Shown here piece by piece: positions 16,063 through 27,148 of a stretch of DNA of 64,000 nucleotides (the first letter of the stretch is position 1; every line of letters begins with the position of its first letter). This stretch comes from Comamonas composti DSM 21721 (GTDB lineage Bacteria; Pseudomonadota; Gammaproteobacteria; Burkholderiales; Burkholderiaceae_C). Location: positions 224,213 to 288,212 of the forward strand of contig NZ_AUCQ01000007.1 of assembly GCF_000429845.1 (NCBI RefSeq). Direction: 5' to 3'. The notes under the pieces were generated by a model, which was not told the origin of the DNA, ran no database searches, and saw only the letters and a program-made list of their open reading frames with translations. The position numbers were made by a program, and so were the translations under genes.

Positions 16063-17478
16063 TTACAGCGAGAAGTACATGTCGTACTCGACAGGATGCA
16101 CGGCCTGGCGGTAACGCGTGACCTCGCCCATTTTGAGCTCGATGTAGGCGTCGATCATGTTGTCGGAGAACACACCGCCCTTGGTCAGGAAGGCGCGGTC
16201 TGCGTCCAGCGCGTCCAGCGCTTGATCCAGGCTGTGGCACACCGTGGGCACCAGCTTGTCTTCTTCGGGGGGCAGATGGTAGAGATCCTTGGTAGCGGCT
16301 TCGCCCGGGTGGATCTTGTTTTCCACACCGTCCAGGCCGGCCATGAGCAGGGCCGAAAAACCCAGATAGGGGTTCATCAAGGGGTCGGGGAAGCGCGCCT
16401 CCACGCGGCGGGCCTTGGGGTTGGCCACGTAGGGGATGCGGATCGAGGCCGAGCGATTTTTGGCCGAGTACGCGAGCTTAACCGGAGCCTCAAAACCGGG
16501 AACCAGGCGCTTGTAGCTGTTGGTGCCGGGGTTGGTGATGGCATTCAGCGCGCGGGCGTGCTTGATGATGCCGCCGATGTAGTACAGCGCAAAATCCGAC
16601 AGGCCTGCATAGCCATCGCCTGCAAACAGGTTCTTGCCGTCCTTCCACACCGACTGGTGGACGTGCATGCCCGAGCCATTGTCGCCCGGATAGGGCTTGG
16701 GCATGAAGGTCGCCGTCTTGCCATAGGTGTTGGCCACGTTCCAGATCACGTACTTCATGACCTGGGTCCAGTCGGCCCGCTCGACCAGGGTCGAGAACTT
16801 GGTGCCGATTTCGTTCTGGCCCGCGCCGGCCACCTCATGGTGGAAGACTTCCACGGGAATACCCAGCTGTTCGAGGATGAGCACCATTTCGGCACGCAAA
16901 TCCTGGGTGCTGTCCACGGGAGGCACGGGAAAGTAGCCGCCCTTGGTGCGCGGACGGTGCCCACGGTTGCCGGTATCGAACTTGGCACCCGTGTTCCAGG
17001 GAGCTTCGTACTCTTCGATTTCGTAGAAGGTGCTGCCAGGCTCGGTATTCCAGCGCACGCCGTCAAAGATGAAGAACTCGGGCTCGGGACCGAAATAAGC
17101 GGTGTCCCCCAGGCCCGAGGCCTTGAGATAGGCTTCGGCGCGCTTGGCCACGGAGCGGGGATCGCGGTCATAGGCCTTGCCATCGCCGGGCTCGATCACG
17201 TCACACTGCAAAAACAGCGTGGTCTCTTCGAAGAAGGGATCGATATTCGCCGTGCTCGGGTCAGGCATGAGTTGCATGTCCGAAGCTTCGATGCCTTTCC
17301 AGCCTGCAACCGAGGAGCCGTCGAAAGCATGGCCCGAGGCGAACTTGTCCTCGTCGAAGTGCGACAGCGGCACCGTGACGTGCTGCTCCTTGCCGCGGGT
17401 ATCGGTAAAACGCAGATCCACGAATTTGACTTCGTTGTCCCGCACCATTTCCATCACATCTGCAACGGTCTTAGCCAT
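16063..17478 (-). CDS. glnA: Type I glutamine synthetase
   Basis: GlnA makes glutamine from glutamate, ammonia and ATP. The 471-residue length and motifs ('[12 protein letters not shown]', '[11 protein letters not shown]', '[13 protein letters not shown]') are those of the adenylylated GS-I beta class. The adenylylation site is Tyr400 in '[10 protein letters not shown]'. The ATG at 17478 has a strong AGGAGAG ribosome site; the frame continues upstream, but that part lies in the promoter region. A sigma-54 promoter and two NtrC boxes lie upstream, so nitrogen limitation should induce it. A terminator closes the transcript. Confidence 0.98.
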   Translation of the reverse strand: MAKTVADVMEMVRDNEVKFVDLRFTDTRGKEQHVTVPLSHFDEDKFASGHAFDGSSVAGWKGIEASDMQLMPDPSTANIDPFFEETTLFLQCDVIEPGDGKAYDRDPRSVAKRAEAYLKASGLGDTAYFGPEPEFFIFDGVRWNTEPGSTFYEIEEYEAPWNTGAKFDTGNRGHRPRTKGGYFPVPPVDSTQDLRAEMVLILEQLGIPVEVFHHEVAGAGQNEIGTKFSTLVERADWTQVMKYVIWNVANTYGKTATFMPKPYPGDNGSGMHVHQSVWKDGKNLFAGDGYAGLSDFALYYIGGIIKHARALNAITNPGTNSYKRLVPGFEAPVKLAYSAKNRSASIRIPYVANPKARRVEARFPDPLMNPYLGFSALLMAGLDGVENKIHPGEAATKDLYHLPPEEDKLVPTVCHSLDQALDALDADRAFLTKGGVFSDNMIDAYIELKMGEVTRYRQAVHPVEYDMYFSL

Positions 17479-17525
17479 TAGATCTCTCCTGCCAATCTGG
17501 CTGATCAAACATATGAAAAACTCTA

Positions 17526-17541
17526 AGCAGCTTGCGTGCCA
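17526..17541 (-). promoter_or_regulatory. Sigma-54 promoter of glnA
   Basis: Read on the minus strand, TGGCACGCAAGCTGCT matches the -24/-12 consensus TGGCACG-N4-TTGCW with one change (C for the first T). The invariant GG (17540-17539) and GC (17528-17527) are separated by exactly ten bases. The predicted start near 17515 gives a leader of about 37 bases before glnA. Confidence 0.9.
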
Positions 17542-17604
17542 GGCTGAATCAGCCCCGATGCAAGCCTTTGTTTTTGCAGCCAGCGCTCTGGCAGAACCAC
17601 AGCC

Positions 17605-17636
17605 GCCCAAAAACAAGAGGCCGCCTTCAAGGCGGC
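17605..17636 (-). terminator. Terminator after the CinA-like gene
   Basis: Minus strand: GCCGCC-TTGAA-GGCGGC followed by CTCTTGTTTTT. It lies about 43 bases past the stop of the CinA-like gene, between the NtrC boxes and the sigma-54 promoter of glnA, and so insulates glnA from read-through. Confidence 0.85.
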
Positions 17637-17639
17637 TCA

Positions 17640-17656
17640 TTCACTAAATTGGTGCA
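17640..17656. promoter_or_regulatory. NtrC binding site, promoter-proximal
   Basis: TTCACT-AAATT-GGTGCA matches the NtrC consensus TGCACY-N5-RGTGCA at 11 of the 12 half-site positions. It is about 125-140 bases upstream of the predicted glnA start, a normal enhancer distance. Confidence 0.75.
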
Positions 17657-17678
17657 AATTGTCGCACCAAGCAAGCCC

Positions 17679-18500
17679 CTAAATCGTGCGAACCACTTCA
17701 GGACCCAAACTTGCACCAAAAGAGTGCAAGCCTTCAAGCAAGGTCGGCCAAGCCTTGAGCACGGCGTTGACCTCACCCTTCACTCCCAGCTCGATATGCC
17801 GGCCATGCCTGTCATCATCCACGCTGGGCAGGCTGAATACCTTGACACCGGGATGGTCGCGCTCGATGGCGACCATCAACGGAGTGAGTGCAGCCTCCAT
17901 GCCGCCATAGACAATGACTGAGTGCTCTTTGTGCTGCGTGCTGTGGAAGTACGCCGCATACCGCTGATCCAGCACCCATTCGGCCATGGGCCATGCCATG
18001 ACCGGAAAACCCGGCATGAAATGCACCGTGCCGCCGCCCTGGCCTGTGCAGGAGAACCCCGGGATCTTGTTGTAGACGTTGGGAATGATGCGTGCCCCTA
18101 CGGGGAAATTTCCCATCTGCAGGCGGTGCACGTTGTCGGGCCGCTGGGGCTCGTAGGGCTGGCTCTCCTTCTCTGCCACATCCCGCATGCGTTCACGGAT
18201 CAGGGCCACGGCCTCAGGGTGCAAGTCCAGGGGCACGCCCAACGCCTCGGCTGCACATTGGCGCGTGCGGTCATCGGGCGTGGCGCCTATGCCGCCGAAG
18301 CTGAACACCACCTGGCCCGAGGAAAATGCGCGACGCAGGGCATCGGTGATGCGCTGCTCGTCATCGCCCACATATTCAGCGAAGGACAGTGACAGGCCGC
18401 GAGCGCCCAGCAGCTCTATGAGCTTGGGCAAATGCTGGTCTGCGCGTTTTCCCGAGAGGATTTCGTCTCCGATGATGAGAGCACCAACTGTGAGCTTCAT
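17679..18500 (-). CDS. Molybdopterin-binding (CinA N-terminal-like) protein
   Basis: A 273-residue cytoplasmic protein whose N-terminal part (residues about 1-170) is the MoCF/CinA nucleotide-binding fold: 'GALIIGDEILSGKRADQH', 'FSFGGIGATPDDRTRQ' and 'VGARIIPN'. The C-terminal nicotinamide-nucleotide amidase domain of full CinA is absent, so it is one of the stand-alone members whose substrate is unknown. Its last 50 bases contain an NtrC binding site that belongs to glnA. It follows the EI24 gene by 53 bases on the same strand and ends before a terminator. Confidence 0.88.
   Translation of the reverse strand: MKLTVGALIIGDEILSGKRADQHLPKLIELLGARGLSLSFAEYVGDDEQRITDALRRAFSSGQVVFSFGGIGATPDDRTRQCAAEALGVPLDLHPEAVALIRERMRDVAEKESQPYEPQRPDNVHRLQMGNFPVGARIIPNVYNKIPGFSCTGQGGGTVHFMPGFPVMAWPMAEWVLDQRYAAYFHSTQHKEHSVIVYGGMEAALTPLMVAIERDHPGVKVFSLPSVDDDRHGRHIELGVKGEVNAVLKAWPTLLEGLHSFGASLGPEVVRTI
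17712..17728. promoter_or_regulatory. NtrC binding site, distal, inside the CinA-like gene
   Basis: TGCACC-AAAAG-AGTGCA matches the NtrC consensus TGCACY-N5-RGTGCA at every defined position and is extended by T on the left and A on the right. It lies within the last codons of the CinA-like gene, about 200 bases upstream of the glnA start site. Confidence 0.85.
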
Positions 18501-18553
18501 GGTGTTTTTCTAGTGCAAAAATCTGGCCTGGAGGGCGGCCGCCCGTGTATGTC

Positions 18554-19414
18554 TCAGGGCAGGAGTGTATTCCCTGCGCCGGGAGCAAACGGAACCACGG
18601 GTGCCTGCGGCGGCTGGGGCAGCTCCTCGCGCATGCTCTCCAGGGCCGAAAGGCAGAAGTGCGAGAACCAGAGCGAAGAGAAGGCGAACACCAGCGCATA
18701 AATCCAGATGGCCAGGGGAATCAATACCCAGAACGCTGCCAAAAACACCACGCCCGAGGCCCAGACGATGGCCGGCGCCGCTCCCAGATAGCCACAGATC
18801 ACGCCTATGAGCATGAGCGCATAACGGTGCCGCAGAAACAGTGCGCGCCGCTCGGGCCGGCTCGCATGGGCGGCCAGGGCATCAAAGGCCATGACCCGGT
18901 AGGTGAGCCAACCCCAGATCAGCGGCGGAATCACGACCACCAGGGGCGGAACAAACCATAGCGGAATGGAAACGACCAGCGCGATCAGTGCGATCAGCGA
19001 AGAGCCCGAGGACCAGGCCAGGCTGGCGAGCAACGAGCCCCCATGCTTGCGCTCCAATTGAGGGAAGCGTTTTTGCGCCACCAGCTCGACGAGTGCCGGC
19101 GTCATGCACAGCGCCACGAGCAGCAACGCCACCACCACCAACACGGGCGCCACCGCCAGCACCACCAGCACAGGAGCGACCAGGGCAGGAGCCGACTGCA
19201 CGCCATGGCCTTGCAGCCAGGTCCACAGCATGTGCAGCCAGCCCGCGCCCTGAAGCACCCCTTCGGTCCAGATCACGGCATCGGCCCAGAAAAAGTAACC
19301 GAGCCCCCAGGCCATGGCTGCCATGAGCAGCAAGGGGAACAGGGACCAGACAATCACCCGCCTATGCAGGCAATACGCCATGGCACGCCAAAAGGAGTCG
19401 AGTAACAAGCCCAT
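18554..19414 (-). CDS. EI24-domain membrane protein
   Basis: An integral membrane protein of about 286 residues related to the EI24/CysZ family. At least five strongly hydrophobic segments are visible, among them 'VIVWSLFPLLLMAAMAWGLG', 'APVLVVVALLLVALCMTPAL' and 'IPLWFVPPLVVVIPPLIWGW'. CysZ members move sulfate, while EI24 proteins of this type are annotated without a proven role. The start is uncertain: ATG codons at 19414, 19426 and 19477 are possible, none with a good ribosome site. I prefer the first because the others overlap or crowd the upstream gene. It is the last of four co-directional genes. Confidence 0.8.
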   Translation of the reverse strand: MGLLLDSFWRAMAYCLHRRVIVWSLFPLLLMAAMAWGLGYFFWADAVIWTEGVLQGAGWLHMLWTWLQGHGVQSAPALVAPVLVVLAVAPVLVVVALLLVALCMTPALVELVAQKRFPQLERKHGGSLLASLAWSSGSSLIALIALVVSIPLWFVPPLVVVIPPLIWGWLTYRVMAFDALAAHASRPERRALFLRHRYALMLIGVICGYLGAAPAIVWASGVVFLAAFWVLIPLAIWIYALVFAFSSLWFSHFCLSALESMREELPQPPQAPVVPFAPGAGNTLLP

Positions 19415-19440
19415 GCCAGCAAGCATACCCAAGCCAGTCG

Positions 19441-20421
19441 TCAAGCGCGACCTATAAGCCGCATCAAACCCTGCCATTGCTGCGCCCAGAACCCTTGTCC
19501 ATAGTCGCGCAGCCGGCCCCCGGCATCGGGCTGGACCTGGTCGCGCACGCCTGTGGGGTCATAGCGCAGCTCGAAGTTGGCCGTGCCGAAAAGCATGTCC
19601 CACCAGGGAAGGAGCACGCCAAAGTTGTTGCCGCGCGCCTTTCGGTTGCGAACCGGGGCCATGGGCTCATGGCCTATGCCTATGGCATGGTGGCGACGAT
19701 GAAAACGTGGACTGATCCACAGACGCTCGCCCACAGGGCCGAACCACAGCCGCAGGTTGGCATGCTGCAGGCTTTCACTGAGTTGGGTAAAAGCCACGAT
19801 GACCACGAACTGGCTCGGCGCCACGCCGATGAACTGGGCCACGAGGACGACGATGGCATCGCGCAGCACATCATCGAGCAAGTGGTTGCGGTTGTCGCTC
19901 CAGACCGTCATCTGGCGCTGGGAGTGGTGCAGGGAGTGCAGCTTCCACCACCAGTCCAGACCGTGCTGGCCACGATGAATCCAGTAGTCGAGAAAATCGA
20001 AGACCACGAGATACAGGACAAGGCTCACCCAGGCCTTGTCGGTCACACCGGGCCACAGGTCGTCGAGATGCATGCCCGGCAGGCCCCAGACATGCAGCCG
20101 CCCCATGAGGGCGTCCCACAGCGGCTCCAGCGTGAAGAACAGCGCCAGCCGGAACACGCCCAGTCTGTGGATCAGCGTATAGAGAATGTCCACGCGCACC
20201 GCGCGCCGGTCGATCAGCGCCTCCACCGGGCGCCAGCGCTGCAACGGCACGATCAGCAACACCATGACGAGAATCTGCAGCAGCCCCACGAGCAGCCAGC
20301 CCGTGGCCCCATAGGCATCCTCGATCAAGCTCGCCAGCCCGAGCTTGAACAGCAGGGGCTGGACCACCGCCTCGAACAGCCGCTGCTGGGCCTCGCCAAA
20401 CACCTGAGTCCACCATTGCAC
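19441..20421 (-). CDS. Fatty acid hydroxylase / sterol desaturase family membrane protein
   Basis: A 326-residue membrane-bound di-iron enzyme candidate. The histidine clusters expected of the superfamily are present in order: 'HRGQH' (HX3H), 'HSLHHS' (HX2HH) and 'HRRHH' (HX2HH), with hydrophobic helices before and between them. Members hydroxylate or desaturate lipid chains, but the substrate cannot be read from sequence. The start is a GTG at 20421 with GGGAGG five bases upstream, better than the ATG in the longer frame, which would overlap the preceding gene. It follows the polysaccharide deacetylase by 16 bases and probably shares its transcript. Confidence 0.88.
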   Translation of the reverse strand: MQWWTQVFGEAQQRLFEAVVQPLLFKLGLASLIEDAYGATGWLLVGLLQILVMVLLIVPLQRWRPVEALIDRRAVRVDILYTLIHRLGVFRLALFFTLEPLWDALMGRLHVWGLPGMHLDDLWPGVTDKAWVSLVLYLVVFDFLDYWIHRGQHGLDWWWKLHSLHHSQRQMTVWSDNRNHLLDDVLRDAIVVLVAQFIGVAPSQFVVIVAFTQLSESLQHANLRLWFGPVGERLWISPRFHRRHHAIGIGHEPMAPVRNRKARGNNFGVLLPWWDMLFGTANFELRYDPTGVRDQVQPDAGGRLRDYGQGFWAQQWQGLMRLIGRA

Positions 20422-20437
20422 ATCTGCCTCCCGCGCT

Positions 20438-21286
20438 CTAAGACAGCCTGTGCTGTGCAATCCAGTCCCGGTAGCCGGGATGCTGGGCCAGGGTACGAAA
20501 GCAAAATCCCTTGTCCAGCAGGCCCACGATCAGGGGTTCGAGCACGGCCTGCGCCCAGACACTCTTGCGCGACCAGATCCCCAGATGGGCCAGCAGAATG
20601 TCGCCGCTGCGGATGTTTTCCAGCGCCTGTCTGAGCAGCTTGTCATTGGGATGGCTCTCGCTGGGCAGCTCATCGCCCAGAAAGCCTGAGGGCGACCAGC
20701 CCACATGCGCATAACCGGCCTCGCGCGCCGCGGCCAGCAAGGCCGGTGAAGTCTTGCCTCCGGGGGCACGAAACAGGGGCAAGGGCTTGCGCCCCGTGAT
20801 CTGTGCCAGCCTTTGCGCAGCCCTGGTGATCTGCTCGCCATAGCCTGCAATATCGATGGCGAAGCTGGTATTGGCGCGGGGCCCTGCCGAAGGCCGGACC
20901 CTGAAGCCCGTGACCGGCCCGCCGGCCCGGGCGCGCAGGTCTGCGCGCCAGTACATATGGTCCCAGGTATGGGAGGCAAACTCATGCCCTTCCCCCGCAC
21001 GTGCCTGCCACCAGGGCGCCCAGTACTCGCCCAGGCAGCCGTCGCCCTGTTGCGTGGCTTCGTTGGCCGCAAAGAAAGTCACCTGCACGCCATGGCGCTT
21101 GAGCACCTGGGCAATCAGGTCGGCCACCCCCATATGGCCGGTATCGAAGGTCAGATACAAGGGCTGCTCACAGCCCCGGACTTGGGCCGCGCCAGGCCCG
21201 CCACCTGAGCCTGCGGCCAGGCTGCCGCGCACCAGCCCCAAGGCCGCCAATGCAGTGGCCGAACGCACCAGACGTCTACGATCCAT
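20438..21286 (-). CDS. Polysaccharide deacetylase family protein, exported
   Basis: A 282-residue NodB-type carbohydrate esterase 4 candidate. An Arg-rich N-terminus ('MDRRRLVRSATALAALGLVR') looks like a Tat or Sec signal for export. The catalytic region has 'YLTFDTGHM', where the usual TFDDG is TFDTG, so the first Asp (base) is kept but the second (metal ligand) is Thr. The metal-binding 'SHTWDH' and the later 'FRAPGGKTSP' are present. PdaA-type deacetylases show a similar TFDNG change. The ATG at 21286 follows AAGGAGATAG. Substrate unknown, perhaps peptidoglycan or a surface glycan. Confidence 0.88.
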   Translation of the reverse strand: MDRRRLVRSATALAALGLVRGSLAAGSGGGPGAAQVRGCEQPLYLTFDTGHMGVADLIAQVLKRHGVQVTFFAANEATQQGDGCLGEYWAPWWQARAGEGHEFASHTWDHMYWRADLRARAGGPVTGFRVRPSAGPRANTSFAIDIAGYGEQITRAAQRLAQITGRKPLPLFRAPGGKTSPALLAAAREAGYAHVGWSPSGFLGDELPSESHPNDKLLRQALENIRSGDILLAHLGIWSRKSVWAQAVLEPLIVGLLDKGFCFRTLAQHPGYRDWIAQHRLS

Positions 21287-21318
21287 GGCTATCTCCTTGG
21301 CAAGCCCGCTGCAGGCCT

Positions 21319-22410
21319 TCAACGCGCCGCATGGGCCAGAGTCCAGACGCCATGCGGGGACTTGCCCACGGGCACCTGCTGCACGACTTTCTTCTCCACC
21401 GTATCGACGATGGAGAGCTTGCGCGCCCAGCGCGAGCTCACAAGCAGATAGCGGCCATCGGCAGACACATCCATGCAATCCGGGCCGCCTGGGCCGGGAT
21501 AGCTGTCCACGACTTCACGGGTCTGCATGTTGATCTTGCTGATCGTGTTGGCCACGCGATTGCTGACATACAAATGCACGCCATCGCCTGCGGCGCGGAA
21601 GGCATGGGCGCCAGCCGCCGTCTTGATCTGGCCCAGGCTGCGCGGCTCGGCACCGGCGAGGTCGAAGACCTCCACGCCATTGCCGCCCGTGAGTCCGACG
21701 AACAGCATTCGGCCATCGGGGCTGCCATAGACATCGGCCGGCATGGACCCCGTAGGTACGCGCGAGCGGATGGTCTGGGTCGCGATGTCTATGCTCACCA
21801 ACTCATCGCTGTCCTGCATGGTCGAGTACAGCGTGGCACTGCCCGCATCTATCCACAAATGACTGGGCGTCTTGCCCGTCGGCACACGCTTGACCAATTG
21901 CGGGCTCTGTCCATCCCAACGGTAGAAGTCGATGTGATCCAGGCGATTGGCAGCCGTGACCAGCCACTGCATGTCAGGGCTGAAGCGCAGGTGGTAGGGG
22001 TCGGTGATGTCGCGTATCACGCGCTGCACTTGGCCGGTGCGCGGATCGACCAGGGTCAGCGAGTCGCCCAGTGCATTGGCCACGATCAGCGACTTGTCGT
22101 CCGGCGTCAGATAAAGATGGTGCGGCTCCTTGCCCGTGGGAATGCGCGCCGTCTCCTGCCAGCTCGCCGGGTCGATGACGCTGATGTTGGCATCCAGCGA
22201 GTTGAGCACGAAGATGGGCGTGGACCAGGTCTGCAGCGGCTGCACAGCCTGCTTGACCACCGCCGCCGCAGGCCGCGCTGGCCCAGGGCCTGGAGGGGCC
22301 GCCTCAGGCCTGGCCGCAGAGCCCGTCGACCCCAGACGCCACGCCAGGGCAGCTCCGCCCAGGACCAAGCCTGCGGCAATGATTACGCGGCCAACAGGGA
22401 AAGATTTCAC
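21319..22410 (-). CDS. YVTN-type beta-propeller protein, membrane anchored or exported
   Basis: A 363-residue protein with an N-terminal hydrophobic segment (residues about 7-25) and a Pro/Ala linker, followed by a seven-blade propeller of about 300 residues. Repeats of the form 'VLNSLDANISVIDPAS', 'IVANALGDSLTLVDPRTG' and 'YVSNRVANTISKINMQTR' are typical of YVTN/cytochrome-d1-like surface proteins, but no heme motif is present. I start at a GTG (22410) where the transmembrane segment begins. It is the first gene of the run propeller, deacetylase, hydroxylase, EI24. A binding or scaffold role is likely; the function is unknown. Confidence 0.82.
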   Translation of the reverse strand: MKSFPVGRVIIAAGLVLGGAALAWRLGSTGSAARPEAAPPGPGPARPAAAVVKQAVQPLQTWSTPIFVLNSLDANISVIDPASWQETARIPTGKEPHHLYLTPDDKSLIVANALGDSLTLVDPRTGQVQRVIRDITDPYHLRFSPDMQWLVTAANRLDHIDFYRWDGQSPQLVKRVPTGKTPSHLWIDAGSATLYSTMQDSDELVSIDIATQTIRSRVPTGSMPADVYGSPDGRMLFVGLTGGNGVEVFDLAGAEPRSLGQIKTAAGAHAFRAAGDGVHLYVSNRVANTISKINMQTREVVDSYPGPGGPDCMDVSADGRYLLVSSRWARKLSIVDTVEKKVVQQVPVGKSPHGVWTLAHAAR

Positions 22411-22758
22411 ACGACACCACTTTCTAAGATTGTGCGCAGTGTATCCGTCGGTGAATCCCAAATACTGCATGTTTCAAAAACACGCTCAAAAACCCACAGC
22501 CAGATTCTGGAGCCTCGACTGGCCAGCACCGCTCGTCGGGATGCAGCGTCCAGCAAACATGTAAAAAGAAGAGCTTCTAGCGCTTGCCTGTATTGGATTT
22601 CAAATATAAATCGATCTGAAACTGTTGACCAGAAGGCGCAAGCAGCTCATGAAAAATGAGCATTCCTCGAGCCGCACACCTCGTTCCGTGCCGCGCCACC
22701 CGAGCATCAAAAAAGGGAGCCCGAAGGACTCCCTTGATGCATGCGTACAAGCCCGGAC
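22411..22758. other. Intergenic region holding repeat B copy 3 and a terminator
   Basis: A 348-base space without a convincing gene between the propeller gene and a phosphoribosyltransferase gene. It contains a repeat-B-like element at 22570-22620 ('GAGCTTCTAGCGCTTGCCTG', then TTGGATTTCAAA), which shares the TAGCGCTTGCC core and the TTGGAATTCAAA-like continuation with the element at 54555, and the terminator at 22709-22733. The remaining bases next to the propeller gene probably hold its promoter, which I cannot place. Confidence 0.6.
22709..22733 (-). terminator. Terminator of the purA-phosphoribosyltransferase genes
   Basis: Minus strand: GGGAGTCC-TTC-GGGCTCCC followed by TTTTTT, 26 bases past the stop of the phosphoribosyltransferase gene. 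Confidence 0.92.
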
Positions 22759-23283
22759 TCAGAGCTTCCACTTGTCCATGAGCTCGGCCGGCGTCAGCGT
22801 GTCATAGGTCTCGAACGGCTGGTGAATCCAGGGGTTGGTGGCCAGGAAATCGACTGAATAGTCAGGCGTGAAGGCAGACACGCCCTTGGTCCAGATCACG
22901 GCACTGCGCAGCTCGGTGATCGGCGGATAGTTGGTCTTGAGCATGGCGATCACCGCATTGAGCGTGTGGCCCGAATCGGCGAGATCATCGACCAGCAGCA
23001 CGCGGCCTGCAATCTCGCCCTTGGGCGTGGTGATGAAGCGCGCAATGTCCAGATGACCCTGGACCATGCCGGCTTCGGCACGGTAGGAGCTGGTGGACAT
23101 GATGGCCAGGGGCTTGTCGAAAATGCGGCTCAGGATATCGCCGGGGCGCAGTCCGCCACGGGCCAGGCACAGGATGGTGTCGAACTCCCAGCCCGACTGA
23201 TGGATCTTGAGTGCGAGCTTTTCGATGAGGTTGTGATACTCGTCGTAGCTCACATAAAGGTGCTTGCCGTCTTCGGTCAGCAT
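22759..23283 (-). CDS. Purine phosphoribosyltransferase (xanthine/hypoxanthine type)
   Basis: A 174-residue type I phosphoribosyltransferase. The PRPP loop is 'RVLLVDDLADSGHTL', and 'LARGGLRPGDILSR' forms the pyrophosphate loop. It should salvage a purine base (guanine, xanthine or hypoxanthine) to its nucleotide in the cytoplasm; placement 40 bases after purA supports a purine substrate. The ATG at 23283 was chosen because the longer frame runs into the purA end. Which base it prefers cannot be read from the sequence. Confidence 0.88.
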   Translation of the reverse strand: MLTEDGKHLYVSYDEYHNLIEKLALKIHQSGWEFDTILCLARGGLRPGDILSRIFDKPLAIMSTSSYRAEAGMVQGHLDIARFITTPKGEIAGRVLLVDDLADSGHTLNAVIAMLKTNYPPITELRSAVIWTKGVSAFTPDYSVDFLATNPWIHQPFETYDTLTPAELMDKWKL

Positions 23284-23323
23284 GATGACTCCTGCTTGGG
23301 GGCTGTGTTTCAAGAACCGGCCG

Positions 23324-25929
<2,606 letters not shown>

Positions 25930-26026
25930 GGAAAAAGGGGGAGGCTGTTAAAAACGCGATTCTACCGGCTGTAACGCATACGCCCAAATTCAGGGCGCAC
26001 AAGACAGCAGACAGTCCTTGGAGATT

Positions 26027-26215
26027 TCAGAGCAAAGCCAGCACCAGGGCGCCGACGATGATACTGAGCAGACCGCAAAAGCGCAGTTGCCCATCGCGCA
26101 ACTGCAGCATCTGGGAAAAGACCCGGCGCCACAGATTGGGCGCCAGCAAGGGCAGCAGCCCTTCGATGACCAGAACCAGCGCCAGGGCCAGACCAAGAGA
26201 GCTCATGCCATCCAT
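26027..26215 (-). CDS. DUF2065 small membrane protein
   Basis: A 62-residue protein with two hydrophobic helices ('LGLALALVLVIEGLLPLLAP' and 'GLLSIIVGALVLALL') separated by a basic loop, matching DUF2065 (YjeT of E. coli). It is encoded between hflC and hisZ, as in many proteobacteria. Function unknown; location suggests a link to the HflKC membrane complex. Confidence 0.88.
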   Translation of the reverse strand: MDGMSSLGLALALVLVIEGLLPLLAPNLWRRVFSQMLQLRDGQLRFCGLLSIIVGALVLALL

Positions 26216-26245
26216 AGCTTGTCCTGTGACGCCGGTGTCCGGGGT

Positions 26246-27136
26246 TTACTTGCCTGCGGCACCGCCGCTGCGGTAAGCCTTGAAGAAGTCGGTCTGCGAA
26301 GGATCGAGTACCAGCACATCGCTTTTTTGCGCAAAGCTGGCCTTGTAAGCCTCAAGGCTGCGATAGAACTGCGCAAACTGCGGATCCTTGCCAAAGGCCT
26401 CGGCGTAGATGCGCGCAGCTTCGGCATCGCCCTCGCCCTTGAGCTTTTGCGCATCGCGGTAGGCATTGGCCACGGTGATCTCGCGCTGGCGATCTGCATC
26501 GGCGCGGATCTTCTCGCCCTCGGCCGCACCCGTGGAGCGCAGCTCGTTGGCCACGCGCTTGCGCTCGGCCTCCATGCGGCGATAAACGGACTCGGTAATC
26601 GTCTCCGCATAGTCCACGCGCGTGATGCGCACATCGACCACATCCACGCCCCAGGGCTTGGCACCACCGACGGTCTCCAGCACTTCGCGCTTGACATCGT
26701 TCATCAGCGCATCGCGCTTGCTCGACAGCAGTTCACGCAGCGTGCGGCGGTTGATCTCCTCCTGGAAAGCGTTGCGCACCACGCGGTTGAGCTGCAACAC
26801 ACCTGCCGCCTCATCCAGACCCACATTACGGATGTACTGCGAGGGATCGGAGATGCGCCAGCGCACATACCAGTCGATAACCACGCGCTGCTTTTCCGCG
26901 GTGAGCATGGGCTCGGTATCCGTGCTGTCCAGCGTCAGCAGGCGCTTGTCGATGTAGCGCACGCTCTGAAACGGCGGCGGCATCTTGATGTTGAGCCCTG
27001 GCTCCTTGATCACATCCTTGATCTGCCCCATGGTGTAGACCACGCCATACTGTCTTTGATCGACCACGAACAACATGGAGCTGAGCAAGGCCAGCACCAC
27101 GAGAAAGCTGGTCACGATAAATCCGACTCGGTTCAT
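26246..27136 (-). CDS. hflC: HflC, modulator of FtsH protease
   Basis: A 296-residue membrane-anchored SPFH/band-7 protein. It has an N-terminal transmembrane helix ('FIVTSFLVVLALLSSMLFVV') followed by the periplasmic SPFH domain ('DQRQYGVVYTMGQIKDVIKE') and a long coiled coil rich in Ala, Glu and Arg (about 170-250). With HflK it forms the large cage around FtsH in the inner membrane. It starts 12 bases after hflK on the same strand, with AGGAG before the ATG. Confidence 0.97.
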   Translation of the reverse strand: MNRVGFIVTSFLVVLALLSSMLFVVDQRQYGVVYTMGQIKDVIKEPGLNIKMPPPFQSVRYIDKRLLTLDSTDTEPMLTAEKQRVVIDWYVRWRISDPSQYIRNVGLDEAAGVLQLNRVVRNAFQEEINRRTLRELLSSKRDALMNDVKREVLETVGGAKPWGVDVVDVRITRVDYAETITESVYRRMEAERKRVANELRSTGAAEGEKIRADADRQREITVANAYRDAQKLKGEGDAEAARIYAEAFGKDPQFAQFYRSLEAYKASFAQKSDVLVLDPSQTDFFKAYRSGGAAGK

Positions 27137-27148
27137 TGTTGTTATCTC

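Noticed and set aside
17649..17670. Palindrome TTGGTGC...GCACCAA as a third NtrC site
   Set aside because: The half-sites point outward, opposite to the NtrC consensus. Its left half is already the right half of the box at 17640-17656.
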